Assembly (NCBI GenBank): GCA_020847755.1
Contig: JADLBK010000173.1
Location: forward strand, 1-34,835
Direction: 5' to 3'
Source: Flavobacteriales bacterium
Lineage (GTDB): Bacteria; Bacteroidota; Bacteroidia; Flavobacteriales_F; PHOS-HE28
DNA: 34,835 nucleotides
Position 1 is the stretch's first letter; each line of letters starts with the position of its first letter. Position numbers and translations under genes: made by a program. Below the pieces are notes generated by a model. The model was not told where the DNA came from and made no database searches. It saw only the letters and a list, made by a program, of their open reading frames with translations. Of the stretch, positions 26,357 to 34,789 are shown one piece after another.

Positions 26357-28450
26357 TCACTCCCGTCCCCAGAGGAAGGTCACCGTTCCCCGCTTGTCCA
26401 GCTTGCGGCCTTCGCCGTTCTCGAACGCACAGTAGTAGCCGTACATCCCCTGGGGCACGTAGGTGCCCCCCACCTTTCCATCCCATCCCTGCGCAGGATC
26501 GTTGGTCGACCAGATGTTCTGGCCCCATCGGTTGTAGATGATCAGTTGATAGCTCGCGAAGCCCGTGTAGGCCGTCACCGGCCGGAACTCGGTGTTCGCC
26601 TCGATGGCGCTTCCGGCGATGAACGCATTGGGCAGCCAGAACTGGACCTCCTGCACCGCGCAGGCCTCGTTGCTGCGGCTGTACGCCTCGATGCCGCTGG
26701 GGTTGCCCACTTCGAAGGCCTCCACGTAGTAGCAGAAGCCTCCGTCGGTGGCGATCAGGTCCTGCACCGGATCACTGTAGGTCCATTGACCTCCCGGCAG
26801 CAGCACCAGTTGCTCCCACGGACCGCCGGAGATGCTGCGGTACACGGCGTAGGCGCCGACCGTGCCGGCCCATTCGCCGTACCCGTTCCAGCTCAGCCGG
26901 CTGAACCCTTCCAGGTCCGCCTCGGCCCGCAGGTGGATGGTGGCCGCGGTGTTGGAGGTCACCACCGGCGTGCCGCAACTGTCCTCCACCTGCACACGAT
27001 AGCTGTAGCTCCGTTGGTCGGCCTCCACGTCAAGGTCATCGAACACGAGCGTTCCGCCCGACACGCCCGCTCCCGATCGGGTCGCGATCGGTTCGAAGGG
27101 CTCACCGTTGGCGCTCCGCTCCAGGATGTACCGCTTGGCCGCGGCCGAACCGTCCACGCTGTCCACCACCTGGATGTGATCATCGGCCAGCACCGTGGCC
27201 ACCCGGATGTAGTTGAACTGCGGCACGGGCGGATAGTCCGTGGGCCGGATGGCCTTGTTGCTCAGCGACCACGGGGTGCCGTTGGCGCCGATCGCCTTCA
27301 CCACGTAGGAGTAGGTGGTGAACGGCAGCACGTTCTCGTGCAGGGCGGTTCCTGCCGTGGGGTTGAAGATGCCCAGCAGGAACCAGGTGCCCCCGGCCTG
27401 TTGCGCGTACACTTCGTAGTTCGCCACCGGCCATCCCCCGTACGGCGTCCATGTGATGGTGACGGAGGAGGCGCATTCGTTGTAGCTCGTGGACGCGTGG
27501 ATGGTGGTGTGCGGATCGAGCGTGGCGCTGGTGTTGGGGCTGGGCGGATTGCCGGTCCAGCAGGTGTCGAAGGCCGCCACCGTGAACGACTCGGGCAGGG
27601 TGGCGGCATCGCTCAGCAGATACTGATAGAAGGTGTTGTTCTGTCCCCACACCGTGTCGATGATGGTGTTGCCCAGCGCATCGATCAGCACCACGATATA
27701 CCCGTCCGTATCCCCTTCCGGGCTCGCGCCCCAATCAATGGTGGCCTGACCGTTCGCCGTATCCACTGACACCGTGGTGATCACCGGGGGCGAGGGCGGC
27801 GTGTCGTCGCGGAACTCGTCCCCGTCGCGACTGCTGAAGGAGGTGCAGAGACCGCCGTTGGCCACGCTCACCCGGAAGGTGAGCGAATCCTCGCAGATGC
27901 TGATGACGTGTTCGAAGTGCGTGGTGGGTTCCTCCACCGAACCGATCAGCTGCCAGCTGCCCACCGGGTACTCCATCCAGATGTCGTACAGCGTGTCCGC
28001 CGTGGGCAGATGGGGCACATGCTGCGGGGTCCAGTCGAGAACGGCACTGCCCAGCGGGCTGCTCTGGGTGACGTCCAGGAAAAGCGATGCCAGCGTGTCG
28101 CTGGGAGCGGAGCTGTTCGGCGGTGGCGCGGAGGACACAGCGACCACGTAGTAGTACTGCGGAGCGAGGTGCGCGCCGGCCCCGAAATGGGTGAACGACG
28201 TGGTACCGTAGACCAGGATCGCCGGTGGCACCAACGCATACGGGCCACCGAGCGCCGCGCTGTGGTATACCTCGTACTGCTGGAACACCCCGTTCGGATC
28301 GGGCGGCACCACCCAATTGAGGGTGACATCGCCGGACACGTTCACCGAGGCACAGCGGAGCGACGGCGGATCGAGCACCTGGGCGACGGCCGGCGCAACG
28401 AGGCCTGCCCAGAGCAGCAAGAGGCGGATACCGGTCGCCAGGGGTCGCAT
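26357..28450 (-). CDS. Secreted fibronectin-type protein with T9SS type B (gliding-motility-associated) tail
   Basis: 697 aa from ATG 28450. GTG 28465 is the alternative and overlaps the upstream stop by four bases (GTGA). The signal peptide is about 24 residues and ends AVAQ. The body is a row of fibronectin type III-like domains, with recurring [41 protein letters not shown] and [15 protein letters not shown] strands. Residues 604-697 form the type B domain ([43 protein letters not shown]). T9SS type B proteins are exported to the surface, often as adhesins or filaments. No enzyme motif is seen. The gene is probably coupled to the nitronate monooxygenase only by position. Confidence 0.87.
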   Translation of the reverse strand: MRPLATGIRLLLLWAGLVAPAVAQVLDPPSLRCASVNVSGDVTLNWVVPPDPNGVFQQYEVYHSAALGGPYALVPPAILVYGTTSFTHFGAGAHLAPQYYYVVAVSSAPPPNSSAPSDTLASLFLDVTQSSPLGSAVLDWTPQHVPHLPTADTLYDIWMEYPVGSWQLIGSVEEPTTHFEHVISICEDSLTFRVSVANGGLCTSFSSRDGDEFRDDTPPSPPVITTVSVDTANGQATIDWGASPEGDTDGYIVVLIDALGNTIIDTVWGQNNTFYQYLLSDAATLPESFTVAAFDTCWTGNPPSPNTSATLDPHTTIHASTSYNECASSVTITWTPYGGWPVANYEVYAQQAGGTWFLLGIFNPTAGTALHENVLPFTTYSYVVKAIGANGTPWSLSNKAIRPTDYPPVPQFNYIRVATVLADDHIQVVDSVDGSAAAKRYILERSANGEPFEPIATRSGAGVSGGTLVFDDLDVEADQRSYSYRVQVEDSCGTPVVTSNTAATIHLRAEADLEGFSRLSWNGYGEWAGTVGAYAVYRSISGGPWEQLVLLPGGQWTYSDPVQDLIATDGGFCYYVEAFEVGNPSGIEAYSRSNEACAVQEVQFWLPNAFIAGSAIEANTEFRPVTAYTGFASYQLIIYNRWGQNIWSTNDPAQGWDGKVGGTYVPQGMYGYYCAFENGEGRKLDKRGTVTFLWGRE

Positions 28451-28461
28451 TCGGATCGTGG

Positions 28462-29544
28462 TCACTTCGGAAGACGTTGGTCAGGGCCGGGGTGTTGCCA
28501 TGGGGCCATCAAGGAACGTCCGTTGAGGCCGATCCGTGCGGCGGCGGTGTGGAACTCGTCCACCAGGCCCTGCACGATCCGTTCGGCAGGAAGCACATTC
28601 CGGATGGCCGCGCTCACCTGCCCGATCTCCAGCTCCCCCTGGTCCAGGTCGCCTTCGAACATGCCCCGCTTGGCCCGGGCCCGACCGAGCACCTGCTTCA
28701 GCTCGTCCACCCCGGCCCCACGGGCATAGGCCGCCTGCACCTCCTGAAAGAAAGCGTTGCGCATCAACCGGACCGGAGCCAACTCCTTGAGCGTCAACAT
28801 CGTGCCGCCCTCCTCCACCCGGGTCACCGCTTCCTTGAAGGCTGGATGCGCACTGGACTCCGCGCTGCACACGAACCGGCTGCCGACCTGAACGCCATCG
28901 GCGCCCAGCACCATGCAGGCCAACACGGTCCGTCCATCGGCGATACCCCCCGCGGCGATCACCGGCACCTGCACAGCGTCCCGGACCAGGGGCACCAACA
29001 CGAGGGTGGTGGTCTCCTCGCGGCCATTGTGTCCGCCGGCCTCGAAGCCTTCGGCCACCACGGCATCCACCCCGGCCTCCTGGGCCTTGCGGGCGAACTT
29101 CACGCTGCTGACCACGTGCACCACGGTGCGGCCGGCGGCCTTCAGGCGCGGGGTGAGCAGGGCCGGGTTGCCCGCGGAGGTGAATACGATGGGAACCTCC
29201 TCCTCCAGCACGATGCCAACATGCTTGTCCAAGTCGGCATAGAGCAACGGGATGTTGACCCCGAAGGGCCGGTCCGTGGCGGCCTTGCACTTGCGGATAT
29301 GCTCGCGCAGCACCTCGGGATACATGGACCCGGCCCCGATGAGGCCCAGGCCACCCGCGCTGCTGACAGCGGCGGCAAGCCGCCAGCCCGAGCACCAGAT
29401 CATGCCGGCCTGCACGATCGGATAGCGGATGCCGAACAGGGTGCAGAGCGGGTTCGGGGCAGGCTGGTCCACGGGCGTGTGGGCGGGGCGGCGAAGATAG
29501 CCCACCGGACCCGCCGGGATCGTGGGCAGCTTGTTGATATCCAA
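28462..29544 (-). CDS. Nitronate monooxygenase family flavoenzyme
   Basis: 360 aa from TTG 29544, the only start ahead of the domain; the first ATG would cut into the barrel. FMN-dependent TIM-barrel family that oxidises alkyl nitronates, related to FabK. Visible blocks are LFGIRYPIVQAGMIWCSG, SSAGGLGLIGAGSM, GVNIPLL, VVAEGFEAGGHNGRE (with the catalytic-type His), VPVIAAGGIADGR and GADGVQVGSRFVCSAES. The N-terminal 33 residues before the barrel are unusual and Pro-rich. It is divergent from the DUF6089 gene, with 77 bases between them. The physiological substrate cannot be told from sequence, and a FabK-like role is less likely. Confidence 0.87.
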   Translation of the reverse strand: MDINKLPTIPAGPVGYLRRPAHTPVDQPAPNPLCTLFGIRYPIVQAGMIWCSGWRLAAAVSSAGGLGLIGAGSMYPEVLREHIRKCKAATDRPFGVNIPLLYADLDKHVGIVLEEEVPIVFTSAGNPALLTPRLKAAGRTVVHVVSSVKFARKAQEAGVDAVVAEGFEAGGHNGREETTTLVLVPLVRDAVQVPVIAAGGIADGRTVLACMVLGADGVQVGSRFVCSAESSAHPAFKEAVTRVEEGGTMLTLKELAPVRLMRNAFFQEVQAAYARGAGVDELKQVLGRARAKRGMFEGDLDQGELEIGQVSAAIRNVLPAERIVQGLVDEFHTAAARIGLNGRSLMAPWQHPGPDQRLPK

Positions 29545-29581
29545 CGGCTTGGGATCACCGTAGAAGGCCGCGGATCTTTGT

Positions 29582-29589
29582 TATGTTTG
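29582..29589 (+). promoter_or_regulatory. Bacteroidota -7 promoter element (TATGTTTG)
   Basis: Exact TAnnTTTG match, 32 nt before ATG 29622. This is the same spacing as at 17637 and 23500. No -33 TTG at standard spacing. Confidence 0.5.
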
Positions 29590-29621
29590 CCCGATGGATC
29601 CCCAGCGGGTCCTGACCGCGC

Positions 29622-30641
29622 ATGTCGACGATGATGAAACGCTCCCTTCTTGCCCTCCTCGTGGTGGTCCTCTCCACCCAAGTGAAGGCCCAATACGCTT
29701 GGGACATCGGCGTCCACCTCGGTGGGGCCAACTACCTGGGCGAGATGGGCGGCAAGGAACAGACGCGCCGTGACTTCATCTGGGACATGAAGCTGGGGCA
29801 GACGCGCTGGAGCATCGGCGTGTTCGGCCGCCGCAAACTGAACCGCTCGTTCTCGGTCAGCGCCGGCCTGATGTACCTGCGCCTGCAGGGCGCTGATGCG
29901 CTCAGCACCAACCCCCAGCGCGTGGGCCGCAACCTGAACTTCCGCAACGACATGTTCGAGCTGTACGTGCGGCCCGAGTTCACCATCTTCCAGGACAATG
30001 ACATCGGTGGCAAGGGCCGCTATCGCACGGACTTCCGCCTGTTCCTCTATGCCGGTGCCGCGCTCTTCTATCACAACCCCAAGGCGCAGATCAACCGCGA
30101 GGGTGCGTTCTATGCCCTGCAGCCGCTGCAGACCGAAGGTGTGGCCTACTCCAAGTTCGGCTTTGCCATCCCTGCCGGTCTGGGCATGCACATCACCAAG
30201 AAGCGCCGCCACCGCTACGGCTTCGACTTCGGCTGGCGCACCACCTTCACGGATTACCTGGATGATGCGAGCACGGTCTATATTGACCATAGTGGAAGTG
30301 ACCCAACGACCAGCGCCTTGGCTGATCAACACCAGCATTTCTATCCGACCGTGGCTGCATATTTGAGCACGACGGACTATCAGGATGGTGTGCTGGTCAC
30401 CACTGCTGGTGGTGACCTTGTTCAAACCCCGGACAAGTACCAGTATGGTTACTGGGATCCAGATGGACCGAGCAAACCATCGGAGAACAAGCGCGGCGAC
30501 CCCACGCACAACGACTGCTACCTGACCATGACGCTGACCTACAGCTACGTGCTGAAGGGCCAGTCCAACTTCTACCGCCAGCGCTACAGCTGGATCCGCG
30601 GCAAGAAGCGCATCGGACGCAAGAGCCGCGCGAAGTTCTAA
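29622..30641 (+). CDS. DUF6089 outer-membrane beta-barrel protein
   Basis: 339 aa from ATG 29622; ATGs at 29631 and 29634 are equally plausible starts for the same signal peptide ending VKAQ. It is a Bacteroidota family of small outer-membrane barrels. Recognised blocks are GGANYLGEMGGKEQTRRDF, GLMYLRLQGADALS, NLNFRNDMFELYVRPEF, ALFYHNPKAQI, LQPLQTEGVAYSKFGFAIPA and RTTFTDYLDDASTVY. The last strand pair is followed by a basic C-terminus (RGKKRIGRKSRAKF), odd for a barrel and perhaps periplasmic. A stretch near 30281-30480 has lower GC than the rest. Precise function is unknown. It is the only plus-strand gene in the window. Confidence 0.9.
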   Translation: MSTMMKRSLLALLVVVLSTQVKAQYAWDIGVHLGGANYLGEMGGKEQTRRDFIWDMKLGQTRWSIGVFGRRKLNRSFSVSAGLMYLRLQGADALSTNPQRVGRNLNFRNDMFELYVRPEFTIFQDNDIGGKGRYRTDFRLFLYAGAALFYHNPKAQINREGAFYALQPLQTEGVAYSKFGFAIPAGLGMHITKKRRHRYGFDFGWRTTFTDYLDDASTVYIDHSGSDPTTSALADQHQHFYPTVAAYLSTTDYQDGVLVTTAGGDLVQTPDKYQYGYWDPDGPSKPSENKRGDPTHNDCYLTMTLTYSYVLKGQSNFYRQRYSWIRGKKRIGRKSRAKF

Positions 30642-30660
30642 GCGGTGCTCATCGCACAAG

Positions 30661-30686
30661 GGAACGGGGGCCGCGGTCCCCGTTCC
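30661..30686. terminator. Bidirectional hairpin terminator between convergent genes
   Basis: GGAACGGGG (30661-30669) and CCCCGTTCC (30678-30686) form a perfect nine-base stem with an eight-base loop. It lies between the DUF6089 stop (30641) and the asparagine synthase stop (30692). T-runs are weak on both sides. Confidence 0.65.
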
Positions 30687-30691
30687 GCGTT

Positions 30692-32578
30692 TCAGGCCTC
30701 GATGCGGTTCATGTCCAGCCAGTCGGCGAGCACCACCAGCCCCCACACGCGGGCCCAGTTCACGCGCCGGTCACCCGCCAGGAAGCGTGTCCACAAGGCC
30801 TCCACGCCATCGCTGCGGAAGACGGGGCGGGCGCCCATCGTGCGCAGGCGGGCCTCGCAGAAGCTGCGCAGCTCGTTGCGCATCCAGTGCTCCCACGGCA
30901 GGGTGAATCCCATCTTCGGACGGTTCACGATGCGCTCGGGCAGCAGGTCGCCCAGGGCGTCCACCAGCAGCTTCTTGGGGCTGTGCGGGTACTTGTGGGC
31001 GTCGGACACGCCCAGCACGAACTCCACCAGCTCGTGGTCCAGAAAGGGTACGCGCACCTCCAGGGCATGCGCCATGCTCATCTGGTCGGTATCGCGCAGC
31101 AGCACATTGGGCAGGTAGGTGTCGAGCTCGGCCACGCTCACCTGCGAGAGCAGGGGAAGGGTGCCGGCGCCCGCTCCGTACCGCATGTGCAACAGGTCCG
31201 CCACAGCGTTCCGCGGCAGCGCGGTGGTGTTCACCAGCCGCCGAAGTTCAGGGTCCAGAAAGGCGATGCGTGAGAAGGGATAGCTGTGCTCGGGCCCGAG
31301 GCCGGGTGCACGCAGCAGGCCGGGCAGTTTGGCCGTGGCCGCCGACGGCCGCAGCCGCGCCGCCAGATCGCCCGCAAGGCCCCGAACACCCGGTGGAACC
31401 AGCCCCAGAGCCCGCCAACGCCAGAGCCGATCGGTGCGGGTGAACACGGGATAGCCGGCGAAGACCTCGTCGCCCCCCAGCCCGGACAAGGCCATGGTGA
31501 TGCCCGCCTCCCGCGTGACCTTCGACACCACGTAGGTGTTGGGACCGTCGCCGCTGGGGTGGTCCATGGCGGCCAGCGCGTGGGGCAACAGGCGCAGCAT
31601 ATCGTCCGGCCGCAGCCGGATGGCCGTGTGGCGGGTGCCGAACTTCTTCGCCACGATGCGGGCATAGCGCTCCTCGCTGAACTCCTCCTCATCGAAGACC
31701 ACGGAGAAGGTGCTCACCGGGGCGCTGCCGGCCTGTGCCATCAGGCCCACCACCGCGCTGCTGTCGATGCCGCCGCTGAGGAAGGCGCCGAAGGGCACAT
31801 CGGCCACCAGGCGCCGTTCCACCGCACGGGACAGCCGCTCATGCACCTCGCGCCGCACGCTGTCGATCGAGAGCTCCGCGGCCTCGCGGCGTGCGTTGGC
31901 CACCAGGTCCCAGTAGCGTCCCTGTTCGATCCGCCCGTCGTGCCAGGACATCCAGTGCCCCGGCATCAGCATCCGCACACCGGCCACCAGCGTGCGTGGG
32001 GCGTGCACGGTCTGGTAGCGCAGATGGTCCACGAGCCCATCGGGGTCCAGCGCCCTGGGCACCAGGCCCGAGGCGAGCAGGGCACGCAGTTCGGAGGCGA
32101 AGGCCAGGCGACCTCCGGCCTCGTGCACGTAGAGCGGCTTGATGCCAAGCCGGTCGCGCGCCAGCAGCAGCCTGCGCTCCGTGCGGTCCCACCAGGCAAA
32201 GGCGAACATGCCCGCTAGGCGGTCCAACGCCCGGATGCCCCAGGCGGTGAGGGCGGCGGCGAGCACCTCGGTGTCCGAACCGGTGCGGAACGGGGCCACG
32301 CCGGGCAGGCGTTCCAGCTCGGTGCGCAGTTCGCGGTAGTTGTAGATCTCGCCGTTGAAAACGAGCACATGGCGACCGTCCGCGCTGTGGAAGGGCTGGT
32401 CGGCGGCGCTGCTGAGATCGATGATCTTCAGGCGACGGTGCCCCAGGGCGACATCGGCATCGGACCACAGGCCGCCCGCGTCAGGACCGCGGTGGTGCTG
32501 CGCCTCGTTCATCCGGCCCACGGCCGTGGCGGCCTCCCCGGGCAGTGGATGTCCTGCGATGCCTGCGATGCCGCACAT
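30692..32578 (-). CDS. asnB: Glutamine-hydrolysing asparagine synthase
   Basis: 628 aa. Cys2 is the N-terminal nucleophile of the class II glutaminase domain (MCGIAGIAG, HHRGPDAGG, VFNGEIYNY, GSDTEVL). The synthetase domain has the ATP pyrophosphatase loop SGGIDSS at 268-274 and ALSGLGGDEVFAGY. It makes asparagine from aspartate, glutamine and ATP. The length and close linkage (15-base gap) to a sugar epimerase are typical of the asparagine-synthase-like enzymes found in exopolysaccharide loci, which may amidate a sugar acid instead. A housekeeping AsnB role cannot be excluded. Confidence 0.92.
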   Translation of the reverse strand: MCGIAGIAGHPLPGEAATAVGRMNEAQHHRGPDAGGLWSDADVALGHRRLKIIDLSSAADQPFHSADGRHVLVFNGEIYNYRELRTELERLPGVAPFRTGSDTEVLAAALTAWGIRALDRLAGMFAFAWWDRTERRLLLARDRLGIKPLYVHEAGGRLAFASELRALLASGLVPRALDPDGLVDHLRYQTVHAPRTLVAGVRMLMPGHWMSWHDGRIEQGRYWDLVANARREAAELSIDSVRREVHERLSRAVERRLVADVPFGAFLSGGIDSSAVVGLMAQAGSAPVSTFSVVFDEEEFSEERYARIVAKKFGTRHTAIRLRPDDMLRLLPHALAAMDHPSGDGPNTYVVSKVTREAGITMALSGLGGDEVFAGYPVFTRTDRLWRWRALGLVPPGVRGLAGDLAARLRPSAATAKLPGLLRAPGLGPEHSYPFSRIAFLDPELRRLVNTTALPRNAVADLLHMRYGAGAGTLPLLSQVSVAELDTYLPNVLLRDTDQMSMAHALEVRVPFLDHELVEFVLGVSDAHKYPHSPKKLLVDALGDLLPERIVNRPKMGFTLPWEHWMRNELRSFCEARLRTMGARPVFRSDGVEALWTRFLAGDRRVNWARVWGLVVLADWLDMNRIEA

Positions 32579-32593
32579 GCCCGGTGGCCGCGC

Positions 32594-33529
32594 CTACAGG
32601 ATGAAGCGTGTGTCGGCCAGGATGCGCTGGATGCCTTCGCGCAGCGGCAACGGTTCACGACCCAGCAGCTCACGCATGCGGCTGATGTCGGGCATGCGCC
32701 GCGTCATGTCGCCCTCCTCCAGCGGGGGCAGGTGCACGATGCGGCTGCTGCTGCCCGTGAGCGCGATGATCAGCCGGGCGAGGTCCATGATGGTGATCTC
32801 CACATCGCTGCCGATGTTCACCACGTCGTTCACCACCAGCCCCTTGGTGAAGGCGTTCACGCAGGCCTCGATGTTGTCGTCGATGTAGCAGAAGGTGCGC
32901 GTCTGGCCACCATCGCCATAGATGGTGATGTCCTCGCCCTGGAGGGCGGCGCGGATGAACTTGCTCACCACGAAATCACGGCTCTGCTTGGGGCCGTAGG
33001 TGTTGAAGAAGCGGAACACGGTGTAGTCCAGTCCGTATTCCTTGTGGTAGCTGCGCAGGAAGGCCTCGCCCACGTTCTTCACGATGGCGTAGGGCAGCTT
33101 GCTGTTGAGCGGGGTGGTGCGCTCGTTCTGGGGGATCTCCACCGGCTCGCCGTACACCTCGCTGCTGCTGCTGAAGAGCACGCGCTTCACGCCCGTGTTC
33201 TTGCTGAGGTCGAGCACGTTGCGGATGCCGTCCAGGTCGCGCAGCACCATCACGGGGTTGTCCGTGGTGCGCTTCACCCCCACCACCGCGGCGTAATGGA
33301 ACACGTACTCGAAGCGGTAGGCGTAGAACACGCTGCTGATGTCCTCGAACCGGTTGGCGTCGCACTTGATGAAGTGCAGGTTGGGCCGCTCGGCCAGGGG
33401 CAGCTTGCGCACGTCGCCGGTGAGCAGGTTGTCCACCGCCACCACTTGGTGGGCGGGGTCGGCGGCCAGGCGCGCGGCCAGCTCGCTGGGGATGAAGCCG
33501 GCGCCGCCGGTGACGAGGATACGGGCCAT
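32594..33529 (-). CDS. NAD-dependent nucleotide-sugar epimerase/dehydratase (extended SDR)
   Basis: 311 aa from ATG 33529, chosen because the Rossmann motif starts at residue 4; a longer frame runs through repeat-rich intergenic sequence. The glycine motif reads GGAGFIPS (8-15), so the last Gly is Pro14. Ser120-Ser122 lie in VLFSSSSEVYGEP and the catalytic Tyr147-xxx-Lys151 in LPYAIVK. FFNTYGPKQ, IYGDGGQTRTFCYIDD and VVNIGSD are typical of UDP-glucuronate decarboxylase, GalE or dTDP-glucose dehydratase relatives. The exact substrate is unclear. It is upstream of asnB with a 15-base gap, suggesting joint use in surface-polysaccharide precursor synthesis. Confidence 0.9.
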   Translation of the reverse strand: MARILVTGGAGFIPSELAARLAADPAHQVVAVDNLLTGDVRKLPLAERPNLHFIKCDANRFEDISSVFYAYRFEYVFHYAAVVGVKRTTDNPVMVLRDLDGIRNVLDLSKNTGVKRVLFSSSSEVYGEPVEIPQNERTTPLNSKLPYAIVKNVGEAFLRSYHKEYGLDYTVFRFFNTYGPKQSRDFVVSKFIRAALQGEDITIYGDGGQTRTFCYIDDNIEACVNAFTKGLVVNDVVNIGSDVEITIMDLARLIIALTGSSSRIVHLPPLEEGDMTRRMPDISRMRELLGREPLPLREGIQRILADTRFIL

Positions 33530-33538
33530 GGTGCGGTG

Positions 33539-33546
33539 CGAAGCTA
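33539..33546 (-). promoter_or_regulatory. Candidate -7 element (TAGCTTCG) 9 nt before the epimerase start
   Basis: One mismatch to TAnnTTTG and identical to the octamer at 11230-11237. The predicted leader is about 6 nt. Confidence 0.3.
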
Positions 33547-33557
33547 AGCCGCCCTGG

Positions 33558-33622
33558 ATAGACGCGGATCGTCCTCGGAATGCGAGTTCAACCACGGATG
33601 AACGCAGATGGACGCAGATGGG
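33558..33622. repeat. Intergenic 10-bp periodic repeat (ATGRACGCAG)
   Basis: ATGAACGCAG (33598-33607) and ATGGACGCAG (33608-33617) are adjacent, followed by a third ATGG. A degenerate copy, ATAGACGCGG, lies at 33558-33567. From memory, similar GATGAACGCAGAT-type intergenic repeats occur in many unrelated bacterial genomes. The rest of 33530-33677 shows no gene. Confidence 0.6.
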
Positions 33623-33677
33623 GGCAGGCGCACCCGTGGCCTTTCGTAGCAAGGTCCATCCACGGTGAAACCCTTGC

Positions 33678-34718
33678 TCAGCGGCGAAGGAGACGACGCA
33701 TCAGCAGCACCAGCAGCAGCATGAGGCCGGCGCCCCACCAGAAAGCCCGGTGCAGCACGGTGCTCTTCGCCAGGTATGGCAGCAGGCGCCAGTGGAATCC
33801 CTCTTCCTTCCCCACCCGCGCACGCCACCAGGCGGCATCGTAGGTCTTCGGGTCCTGCACCGGCCGGCCCGTCAGCGAGAGCGCGCTCCACGTCACCGTG
33901 TCCGGGTACACATCGGCGATCAGCAGGGCGTCCCGGGGCTCGTCGCGGATGGCACACTGGATGAACGTGATGTTGGGGGCGTGCCGCTGGAAGAAGATGC
34001 TGCTGGGGGCCTGGCCACCGAGGCTTCCACTGATCCAGTACACGTGCGCATGCTGGGCGATCCGTTCCAGTACCGGGTTCACGTCCTTCTTGAAGTTGGT
34101 GCCGAAGGTGGAGCGGGTGTTGTCCTTGAAGAGCGAGCTGTACTGCGGGTCGTCCTCGGCCCAGATGGGGCGGTGGGAGATGATGAACAGTCTTTTCGGG
34201 ATGTAGAGGTCCTCCGCGTTCAACAAGGAGGCCAGACGGTCCAGTACCGCATCGCTCAGCGTGCCGGACTGGACCTCGGTGTTGATGATAAGGACATGGT
34301 CGGTCTGCCATGTCCGAACATCCTGCAGCTCATCGGCTCCACGTACAGCGCTCAGATCATGATTCCCCGGCGCGTTGAAGAAGGGCATCTTCAGCTTGCT
34401 GAACAGCGACCGCTGGTACCGCGGCAGGTCCTTCACCGGATCCATGAACAGGTCGCCGGTGCTCAGGAAGAGGTGGGCGCCGAGGCGGTTGATCGTATCG
34501 AGGTTCGCCAGCAGGGTGGCGGCCGGGTAGCCGCTGCGGTTGGTGCTTTCGCCGTGGAAGTGCCCGCCGATGAGGATGCGGTAGTGCCCGGTGCTGTCGG
34601 CGGGGAGCACCTCCAGACCGTTGAAGGGCGAGCGCTGCGCGTGAACGGATCCGGCCCACAGCAGGCCGCCGAGCAGCAGGATCGCCGCGCGACCAATGAC
34701 ATGTGCGCGTGTGCGCAT
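33678..34718 (-). CDS. Exported calcineurin-like metallophosphoesterase with C-terminal membrane anchor
   Basis: 346 aa from ATG 34718, which begins a signal peptide of about 28 residues ending VHAQ. ATG 34793 (371 aa) is the alternative and overlaps the upstream stop as ATGA. Metal-site blocks are GDLF (88-91), GNHD (118-121) and SHRP (His182). The first block, normally DxH, is GGHFHG (51-56), and the last block, normally GHxH, is replaced by SGSLGG. A C-terminal helix of about 15 residues (FWWGAGLMLLLVLL) followed by RRLLRR would tether it to the inner membrane. Related proteins lie in polysaccharide loci. The substrate is unknown and the altered blocks leave activity uncertain. Confidence 0.82.
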   Translation of the reverse strand: MRTRAHVIGRAAILLLGGLLWAGSVHAQRSPFNGLEVLPADSTGHYRILIGGHFHGESTNRSGYPAATLLANLDTINRLGAHLFLSTGDLFMDPVKDLPRYQRSLFSKLKMPFFNAPGNHDLSAVRGADELQDVRTWQTDHVLIINTEVQSGTLSDAVLDRLASLLNAEDLYIPKRLFIISHRPIWAEDDPQYSSLFKDNTRSTFGTNFKKDVNPVLERIAQHAHVYWISGSLGGQAPSSIFFQRHAPNITFIQCAIRDEPRDALLIADVYPDTVTWSALSLTGRPVQDPKTYDAAWWRARVGKEEGFHWRLLPYLAKSTVLHRAFWWGAGLMLLLVLLMRRLLRR

Positions 34719-34730
34719 GTGCCCATGTGC

Positions 34731-34762
34731 ACATGACCACATGACCACATGACCACATGACC
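34731..34762. repeat. 8-bp tandem repeat ACATGACC, four copies
   Basis: Four exact copies in a row, just 5' of the metallophosphoesterase start on the minus strand (GGTCATGT units). Each unit contains an ATG on the minus strand. Degenerate CATGTGC-type copies continue to about 34697 within the coding start. Confidence 0.95.
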
Positions 34763-34789
34763 GCCTGTCCGCCCTGGTCGTCCGCGCGG

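Noticed and set aside
29594..29773. An ATG two bases after the predicted +1 of the DUF6089 gene, opening a short frame of about 60 codons
   Set aside because: It is out of frame, the peptide has no recognisable feature, and the signal peptide of the DUF6089 protein starts at 29622-29634.
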